Of a DNA stretch of 19,764 nucleotides, positions 1-5,274 are shown one piece after another. The DNA is from Propionibacterium sp. (GTDB lineage: Bacteria > Actinomycetota > Actinomycetes > Propionibacteriales > Propionibacteriaceae). The stretch lies in assembly GCA_022837595.1 (NCBI GenBank), contig JALHFX010000059.1, forward strand, positions 1 through 19,764, read 5' to 3'. The position numbers and the translations under genes are program-made. Within the stretch, counting starts at the first letter, position 1, and the number at the start of each line of letters is the position of its first letter. The notes below the pieces were generated by a model that had not been told where the DNA came from, did not search any database, and saw only the letters and a program-made list of their open reading frames with translations.

Positions 1-193
1 TGCTGACCCCGGCGTGCGCCACTGACGCATCAGATCGGTCGTTCAGACCTCGATGCTGGACTGCCCATGTCGCAGATCTATGCCCGGGAGTACCGATCGG
101 GTCGTCCTTCGCGGCTTCTGCCGGGGCATCCGCGGTCTGCTCCTCGAGTGGCTCGTCGACGATTCCCGAACCGCCCTTGGTCGATGGCACCAT
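1..193 (-). CDS. Possible 5' end of an unidentified leftward gene, cut by the window edge
   Basis: An ATG at 193-191 on the minus strand opens a frame with no stop to the left edge (64 codons). The product begins MVPSTKGGSGIVDEPLEEQ and is rich in Ala, Asp and Glu. Its first 35 or so codons have the G/C-rich third positions usual for neighbouring genes, but later codons (AGA, TCT, ACA) look less convincing. A TATGCT box ends seven bases before the ATG, so the message could be leaderless; no Shine-Dalgarno sequence is visible. I do not recognise the product. The frame is the only open one of the three on this strand that reaches the edge. It could also be non-coding spacer upstream of proS. 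Confidence 0.3.
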   Translation of the reverse strand, partial: MVPSTKGGSGIVDEPLEEQTADAPAEAAKDDPIGTPGHRSATWAVQHRGLNDRSDASVAHAGVS

Positions 194-324
194 ACGGCAA
201 GCATAGACAGCGCAAGTGAAAGACCGTGACGGTGACCGATCCACTGTCCATCTGCGGGCGAGCAATGGTCCGACGCAGCGTAACCTCGGATACCCTTGTT
301 CGGGCAAGCATGTGAGGAGCAGCC

Positions 325-2073
325 GTGATCACCCGAATGAGCCATTTCTTTTTGAAGACCCTGCGCGAGGACCCCGCCGACGCCGAAGTCCCCAGTCACC
401 GCTGGCTGGTGCGGGCCGGCTATATCCGCAGGGTTGCACCGGGCATCTACTCCTGGCTGCCCCTAGGTTTGCGCGTGTTACAGAAGATCGAAGAGATCGT
501 CCGTGAGGAAATGAACGCGATCGGCGCGCAAGAAGTCCTCTTTCCTGCGCTGTTGCCTGCCGACCCCTATAAGGCGACGAATCGCTGGACCGACTATGGC
601 GATAACCTCTTCCGGCTGGTCGACCGCAAGGATGCGGATATGCTGCTCGGTCCCACCCATGAAGAGATGTTCACGCTGATGGTGAAAGATCAGTGCAGTT
701 CGTACAAGGATCTGCCATTAGCCCTTTATCAGATTCAGATCAAATACCGGGATGAAGCTCGGCCGCGAGCGGGTATTCTGCGTGGCCGCGAATTCGTGAT
801 GAAGGATTCCTATTCCTTCGATATGGACAAGGCTGGGTTGGACGCCTCATATGCCGAACATCGAGCCGCTTACATCCGTATTTTCGACCGGCTCGGCTTT
901 GAGTACGTGATCGTGCAGGCGGATTCGGGTGCGATGGGAGGATCCGCTTCTGAGGAATTCCTGGCGATCTCGCCGAATGGTGAGGACACCTTCGTCCGCT
1001 CGCCCGGAGGGTACGCGGCCAATGTCGAGGCCGTGCGGCGTCCGCTTGCTGCGGAGGCGGATGCTTCCGAGGTGCCCGCCGCCGAGGTTCATGAGACTCC
1101 CGACTCGCCGACCATTGATGCCCTGGTGGCTCAGGCGAATGCGCTCTTCCCCCGCGCCGATCGCGAATGGGTTGCTCATGACACCTTGAAGAACGTCCTG
1201 TTCAACCTGCGTCAGCCCGATGGCACTGTCGAGGCGCTGGCGATCGGACTGCCCGGCGATCGAGATGTTGACAGCACCAGACTGGAAGCGGCGGTGTCTC
1301 CTGCCGAACTGGAACCTTTCGAGGAAACCGATTTCGCGAAGTATCCATCCCTCGCCAAGGGATATATCGGCCCCGCTGGTTTGAAGGCTGCCGGTATCCG
1401 CTATCTGCTCGACCCCGAGGTCGTTCCCGGAACAGCCTGGTTAACCGGCGCCGACAAATCGGGATATCACGTCATTAATCTCGTCGCGGGGCGCGATTTC
1501 GATGTCGAGGAGCATGTCGATGTCGCTGTGCTGCGCGAGGGCGATCCGGCTCCGGACGGTTCGGGCCCGCTCAGCTTGGCTCGTGGCATTGAGATGGGGC
1601 ATATATTCCAGTTGGGTACCAAATATGCTGATGCCCTCGGCCTGAAGGTTCTGGACGCTGATGGCAAGCTGCAGACGGTCACCATGGGCTCCTACGGTAT
1701 TGGCGTATCGCGAGCGGTCGCCGCGGTCGCCGAGGCGACGTGTGACGAGAAGGGCCTGTGCTGGCCGCGCGCTGTCGCGCCCTTCGACGTGATCGTGCTG
1801 GCTACCGGCAAGGGTGATGAGATCGCACAGACAGCTGAGAAGCTGGCCGTCGACCTCGATGCGGCCGGCGTCAACGTACTGCTGGACGATCGCAAGGCTT
1901 CGCCTGGCGTGAAGTTCAAGGATTCCGAAATCCTAGGCATACCTACCTCGCTGGTCGTCGGTCGAGCGCTGGCTGACGGCAACGTCGAGATCCGCGACCG
2001 CAAGTCGGGTCAGGCGCGGGTAGTGCCGGTCAGCGATGCGGTTGCTGAGGTTCTTGCCGAGATCGGACGCTGA
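325..2073 (+). CDS. proS: Prolyl-tRNA synthetase (bacterial type)
   Basis: Cytoplasmic class II aminoacyl-tRNA synthetase that activates proline with ATP and charges tRNA-Pro. The 582-residue product has the bacterial architecture: N-terminal catalytic part beginning MITRMS, class II motif 2 around R142-F157 (RDEARPRAG then LRGREF), an inserted editing domain at roughly 225-395 that hydrolyses mischarged Ala-tRNA-Pro, motif 3 GIGVSR at 458-463, and a C-terminal anticodon-binding domain from about 470 to the end. Length is normal for the family. The GTG start is chosen because GAGGAG (314-319) lies five bases upstream; the in-frame ATG at 337 would be 17 bases from it. A weak TACCCT box at 291-296 could be the -10 element. 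The gene converges on the DUF4439 lipoprotein gene. No anomaly seen. Confidence 0.97.
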   Translation: MITRMSHFFLKTLREDPADAEVPSHRWLVRAGYIRRVAPGIYSWLPLGLRVLQKIEEIVREEMNAIGAQEVLFPALLPADPYKATNRWTDYGDNLFRLVDRKDADMLLGPTHEEMFTLMVKDQCSSYKDLPLALYQIQIKYRDEARPRAGILRGREFVMKDSYSFDMDKAGLDASYAEHRAAYIRIFDRLGFEYVIVQADSGAMGGSASEEFLAISPNGEDTFVRSPGGYAANVEAVRRPLAAEADASEVPAAEVHETPDSPTIDALVAQANALFPRADREWVAHDTLKNVLFNLRQPDGTVEALAIGLPGDRDVDSTRLEAAVSPAELEPFEETDFAKYPSLAKGYIGPAGLKAAGIRYLLDPEVVPGTAWLTGADKSGYHVINLVAGRDFDVEEHVDVAVLREGDPAPDGSGPLSLARGIEMGHIFQLGTKYADALGLKVLDADGKLQTVTMGSYGIGVSRAVAAVAEATCDEKGLCWPRAVAPFDVIVLATGKGDEIAQTAEKLAVDLDAAGVNVLLDDRKASPGVKFKDSEILGIPTSLVVGRALADGNVEIRDRKSGQARVVPVSDAVAEVLAEIGR

Positions 2074-2084
2074 ATCGTCGCTGC

Positions 2085-2119
2085 CGGTCGGGGTGAACCC
2101 GCCTGTTCACACCCAGCCG
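2085..2119. terminator. Hairpin shared by the convergent proS and DUF4439 gene ends
   Basis: GGGGTGAAC (2090-2098) and GTTCACACCC (2105-2114) form a nine-pair stem with one bulged A and a six-base loop. CGG (2085-2087) and CCG (2117-2119) extend it. It starts 12 bases after the proS stop and overlaps the last codons of the opposite gene. There is no T-run on either side, so it would be a non-canonical terminator or an mRNA 3' stabiliser. Confidence 0.5.
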
Positions 2120-3141
2120 GGCCAATACGTCAAAGCGACGCCCCGAGCCCGAGTTCGTTCGGCTTGAGCGAAGACCTGGTCGAGGGTTTGAGCATGGTTA
2201 GATGTCTCGACCGCAGCCAATCGTGCCCAAGCGTTGAGCACAGCTAGCTCCAGGGCCCCCCAGATCTGGGCGGCTTGCGAGGGATCTGTGATGTCGCCAG
2301 GCATCACGTATTCAGGTGGCTGGGGATCAGGTGAACCGCCGTCCGCGACGATCGCAGCCGCCGTCGCATCGCGCTCACGCATGGCCTGACCAAGACGAGC
2401 TGCGATCTGGTCGGCTATCGGCTCGCGGTAATCGACTCGCCCATAGAGCGCCTGCAAACCGAAGACCAGCGCACGCTGTTGGCTCAGGAGCACCTGTAGA
2501 GCTTCGAGGAGATCGCCCATCTCGGTCAGCGCAGGCACTGCATCGCCGATGACCGGTGCCGGGCCGAAGTCCGAACTGTTTTCGGAGCCGAGCGCAGCAG
2601 CTGCCGTCCGAGCGCAGATCCATTGCGAGTCCCACAACAGCGCCATGCTGGCCGTGAAATCTGTATCGGTCTTACCCGTGGCGGTTGACGACGGCATCGT
2701 CGAGAGCAATTCAGCCAAAGCCAGCTCTTGTTCGGCCAAGGCGCTCATCGCCTCGGCCTGTGAACCAGGCGCCACCACTTCGTCGGCGGTGATCGTTTCG
2801 ATAGGCGCCGGGTCGGCCAGCACCCCGCCCAGCGGGTCCGCTTGGCAGAGCACAGTCAGGTGCGCCCGATGCTGGGACGAGAGCGCCTCGCACCACGACT
2901 TGAAGGCCTCGTCGGCGTCGGGGACTGTGATGCTGGCATCGGTCAATGCGATCAGATTGGCGGTGGCTTGGGCTACTTGTCGGCGCGCTTGGTCCAAAGT
3001 GGGTGCTGCCTGAGGGGCACGGTCAGCCGTGATCAGCGGGCTCGGGGCGCAGGCGGTCAAAGTGGCCGTGACCGAACCCACCAGGATCAACCGCAGGAGG
3101 TCACGCCGGTGTAGACGAGGGTGCTCGCCAGGTCTGATCAT
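2107..3141 (-). CDS. Predicted lipoprotein with C-terminal DUF4439 ferritin-like domain
   Basis: A 344-residue exported protein of unknown function. The N-terminus has a twin-arginine-like stretch HRRDLLRL, a hydrophobic segment (LILVGSVTATL) and a lipobox ending in Cys31 (LTAC), followed by a Ser/Pro/Ala linker. This predicts a lipid-anchored protein on the outer face of the membrane, possibly Tat-exported. Residues about 45-205 are Ala-rich and helical. The C-terminal 140 residues, with a run of helices containing QRALVFGLQALYGR and ending ALTYWPGWV, fit the DUF4439 ferritin-like four-helix domain found in actinobacteria. A ferritin-like fold does not prove metal binding here, and I see no confident di-iron ligand set. 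A gene of this type beside proS and rimP is a recurring actinobacterial arrangement. Start: ATG with GAGG just upstream. It is divergent from rimP. Confidence 0.8.
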   Translation of the reverse strand: MIRPGEHPRLHRRDLLRLILVGSVTATLTACAPSPLITADRAPQAAPTLDQARRQVAQATANLIALTDASITVPDADEAFKSWCEALSSQHRAHLTVLCQADPLGGVLADPAPIETITADEVVAPGSQAEAMSALAEQELALAELLSTMPSSTATGKTDTDFTASMALLWDSQWICARTAAAALGSENSSDFGPAPVIGDAVPALTEMGDLLEALQVLLSQQRALVFGLQALYGRVDYREPIADQIAARLGQAMRERDATAAAIVADGGSPDPQPPEYVMPGDITDPSQAAQIWGALELAVLNAWARLAAVETSNHAQTLDQVFAQAERTRARGVALTYWPGWV

Positions 3142-3239
3142 GGCCTCACTTTAGTCGGTCGGCGCTTCGGCCAGCGAGGTCTGCACATGCGGGCGCGGGC
3201 ACAGCTCATCGTGTGATGGCCAGCATTACTGCGATGGCC

Positions 3240-3265
3240 TAGACTGGCACACCAGCATCATGCTG
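3240..3265 (+). promoter_or_regulatory. Candidate rimP-operon promoter with inverted repeat at the start point
   Basis: TAGACT at 3240-3245 is a good actinobacterial -10 box; the -35 region is weak. The predicted start (about 3252) is immediately followed by CAGCAT-C-ATGCTG (3253-3265), a perfect 6-1-6 inverted repeat. It could act as an operator or as a 5' mRNA hairpin. It lies in the 158-bp divergent spacer between the DUF4439 gene and rimP. Confidence 0.4.
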
Positions 3266-3299
3266 AACACAATTGGCTCAACTCACAAAAGGATCAACG

Positions 3300-3788
3300 A
3301 TGAAGCACACCGGACTCGAAGAGGAGTTGGCGGCTGTGCTGGCTGATCACCAACTCGAACTTGATGATCTCGAGATTCAGGCTGCCGGAAAGCGGCGAGT
3401 CGTCCGCGTGATCGTAGATGGAGACGGGCCGCGGGGTTCAGGTCCCGATCTTGACCAGATCGCCGATGCGACCAGGGCAATCTCGCAGGCACTCGACGAG
3501 ACCGACGCACTTGGGCAGGCCCCCTACACCCTTGAGGTCGGCACCCGTGGAGTCTCGCGTCCGCTCGTCAAGCCCGCACACTATCGGCGCAATAAGACCC
3601 GCCTGGTTGCGTTGACGTTGACCGATGGCACCGGGCTGATGGCTCGGATTACCGATGCCGACGACCGGAGTGTCACCGTCGACGTCGACGGCAACCCGCG
3701 CGAGATCGGGTTCGAAGAGATTGCCAAAGCGGTGGTACAGGTAGAAATGAATCGTCGCCTGGCCGATGACGTTGAACTAGGGGAGTGA
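3300..3788 (+). CDS. rimP: Ribosome maturation factor RimP
   Basis: Cytoplasmic protein that binds the free 30S subunit and helps its late maturation. The product has 162 residues. Its N-terminal alpha/beta domain carries the family hallmark YTLEVGTRGVSRPL (around residues 79-92), where many homologues read YTLEVSSPGxDRPL; a small C-terminal SH3-like barrel follows (LTDGTGLMARITDADDRSV onward). The ATG at 3300 is preferred over an in-frame TTG at 3273 because AAAAGGA (3287-3293) lies six bases before the ATG. It is the first gene of the rimP-nusA-ylxR-infB operon; the nusA start follows six bases after its stop. Length and context are normal. Confidence 0.95.
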   Translation: MKHTGLEEELAAVLADHQLELDDLEIQAAGKRRVVRVIVDGDGPRGSGPDLDQIADATRAISQALDETDALGQAPYTLEVGTRGVSRPLVKPAHYRRNKTRLVALTLTDGTGLMARITDADDRSVTVDVDGNPREIGFEEIAKAVVQVEMNRRLADDVELGE

Positions 3789-3794
3789 ACCCGG

Positions 3795-4772
3795 ATGGAT
3801 ATTGATCTGTCGGCGCTTCGAGCCATTGAGCGGGATAAGGACATCCCGCTCGACTATCTGCTGAAAGCGCTTGAAGACGCGTTACTCAACGCCTATCTGA
3901 AGACCGACGGCGCCAAGTCGGGTGCCAGGGTCGTACTGGATCGCAAATCCGGCACGGTCGCCGTCATGGTTCCCGACTACGGCGAGGACGGCGTGCAGTC
4001 GGGCGAATACGATGACACGCCCGCCGATTTCGGGCGCGTGGCGGCTTCCACCGCACGGCAGGTAATTTTCCAGCGTCTGCGCGAACACGAGGATGAGCAG
4101 AAGTACGGACGTTTCGCCGCTTCTGAAGGCGACATCCTGACCGGTGTCATCCAGCAGGATCGCGACTCGCGTTCGGTGCGCGTCGACCTGGGGCAGATCG
4201 AGGCGATCATGCCCTTGGCTGAGCAGGCCCCTGGCGAGCGATACACCCATGGCAAGCGGCTTCGAGTCTACGTGGTGACCGTCCGCAAAGAACTGCGCGG
4301 CCCCCAGGTGATCGTCAGCCGTACCCACCCAAACCTGGTGAAGAAACTGTTCGCTCTCGAAGTACCGGAGATTGAACAGGGCATCGTCGAGATCAAGGAG
4401 ATCGCGCGCGAGGCTGGGCACCGTAGCAAGATTGCGGTCTATTCAAACAACCCCGAGGTCAATGCCAAGGGTGCGTGTATCGGGCCGATGGGGCAACGTG
4501 TGCGTGCGGTGATGCATGAGCTCAACGAGGAGAAGATCGATATCGTCGATTGGGATCCTGATCCGGCCAAGTTCGTGGCCAGCTCATTGAGCCCCGCCAA
4601 GGTTAACCAGGTGATCGTGGTGGATCCCGCTGCGCGTGCCGCCAGGGTTATTGTCCCCGATTATCAGCTCAGTTTGGCCATCGGGCGAGAGGGGCAGAAC
4701 GCCAGGCTCGCCGCCCGGCTGACCGGTTGGCGCATCGACATTCAACCTGATACTGCCGGTGAAGGCGCCTGA
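3795..4772 (+). CDS. nusA: Transcription termination/antitermination factor NusA
   Basis: RNA-polymerase-binding elongation factor that modulates pausing, intrinsic termination and antitermination. The 325-residue product begins MDIDLSALRAIERDKDIPLD (polymerase-binding N-terminal domain, about 1-105). An S1 domain follows (about 111-180) and then two KH domains: KH1 with the loop GPMG at 230-233 and KH2 with GREG at 297-300. It ends soon after KH2 and lacks the acidic repeats of the E. coli protein, as is usual in Gram-positive bacteria. The ribosome-binding site GGGGAG overlaps the end of rimP, and the gene overlaps ylxR by 14 bases, so the three genes are probably translationally coupled. 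Confidence 0.97.
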   Translation: MDIDLSALRAIERDKDIPLDYLLKALEDALLNAYLKTDGAKSGARVVLDRKSGTVAVMVPDYGEDGVQSGEYDDTPADFGRVAASTARQVIFQRLREHEDEQKYGRFAASEGDILTGVIQQDRDSRSVRVDLGQIEAIMPLAEQAPGERYTHGKRLRVYVVTVRKELRGPQVIVSRTHPNLVKKLFALEVPEIEQGIVEIKEIAREAGHRSKIAVYSNNPEVNAKGACIGPMGQRVRAVMHELNEEKIDIVDWDPDPAKFVASSLSPAKVNQVIVVDPAARAARVIVPDYQLSLAIGREGQNARLAARLTGWRIDIQPDTAGEGA

Positions 4773-5094
4773 GCCGGGTTCCAGGCGGCCATTGCGCACC
4801 TGCGTCGGGTGCCGCGTGAGTTGTGATCCGGTGGAGTTGACCCGTTTCGTCCTGGTTGGATCGCGATTACGGATCGATCCGACCGGACAAGCTCATGGAC
4901 GCGGCGCATGGCTGCACGCGGACGCCGATTGTGTTGCCGCGGCTCGCCGCCGGGGTTCTTTTGCGCGCAGCTTCGGGCGCAAGGTGAATGATTCGGTACT
5001 GGACGGCTGGCCGCAATCCGAGGTAACTTCTGCGCCCACGCACGGTACACTAGTTGACGCGTGTCTTCGGGGAGGGTTCCGAAGATCCCGGTGA
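4759..5094 (+). CDS. ylxR: YlxR family (DUF448) RNA-binding protein
   Basis: Small basic protein found between nusA and infB in most Gram-positive bacteria. The family fold is RNA-binding-like and members have been proposed as nucleoid- or RNA-associated regulators; the exact role is unsettled. Family signatures are visible: RTCVGCR at 13-19, the GRGAWLH stretch near 50, and the basic RRRGSFARSFGRKV helix. The product has 111 residues. The proposed GTG start overlaps the nusA stop by 14 bases; no strong Shine-Dalgarno is visible, consistent with coupling to nusA. The last 20 or so residues are poorly conserved in kind and overlap a palindromic stretch that may belong to the infB leader. Confidence 0.88.
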   Translation: MKAPEPGSRRPLRTCVGCRVSCDPVELTRFVLVGSRLRIDPTGQAHGRGAWLHADADCVAAARRRGSFARSFGRKVNDSVLDGWPQSEVTSAPTHGTLVDACLRGGFRRSR

Positions 5095-5274
5095 AGCCCC
5101 CGTCAACGATGGCGCCCATGGCGCGAGCAGTTGCGGGCTGGTGCCGGGTATCACAGTGATCACGCAGAGCCAGAAGGTGGGCGACAGCTCATGACGACTC
5201 GATGAGTACTCACCAATGAGCACCGTTAACAACTAGGTGGTTCTGGCCACGGGCCTGGACCACGAAGGAGATCA
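5046..5274 (+). promoter_or_regulatory. Candidate promoter and structured leader of infB
   Basis: TACACT (5046-5051) could be a -10 box inside the end of ylxR. Just downstream lie paired segments: GTTGACG (5053-5059) with CGTCAAC (5101-5107), enclosing TCTTCGG (5064-5070) with CCGAAGA (5079-5085); then GGTG (5176-5179) with CACC (5211-5214), enclosing CTCAT/ATGAG (5188-5192 with 5202-5206). Finally an 11-pair hairpin (5237-5248 with 5252-5263, one T-T mismatch) ends where the infB ribosome-binding site GAAGGAG (5264-5270) begins. About 180 bases between ylxR and infB hold no gene. The pairings are read by eye; their function is inferred. Confidence 0.4.

Noticed and set aside
43..399. 118-codon minus-strand frame overlapping the proS start
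   Set aside because: It runs into proS, has an unusual His/Arg/Ser-rich composition and no ribosome-binding site; the alternative frame open to the left edge is more plausible.
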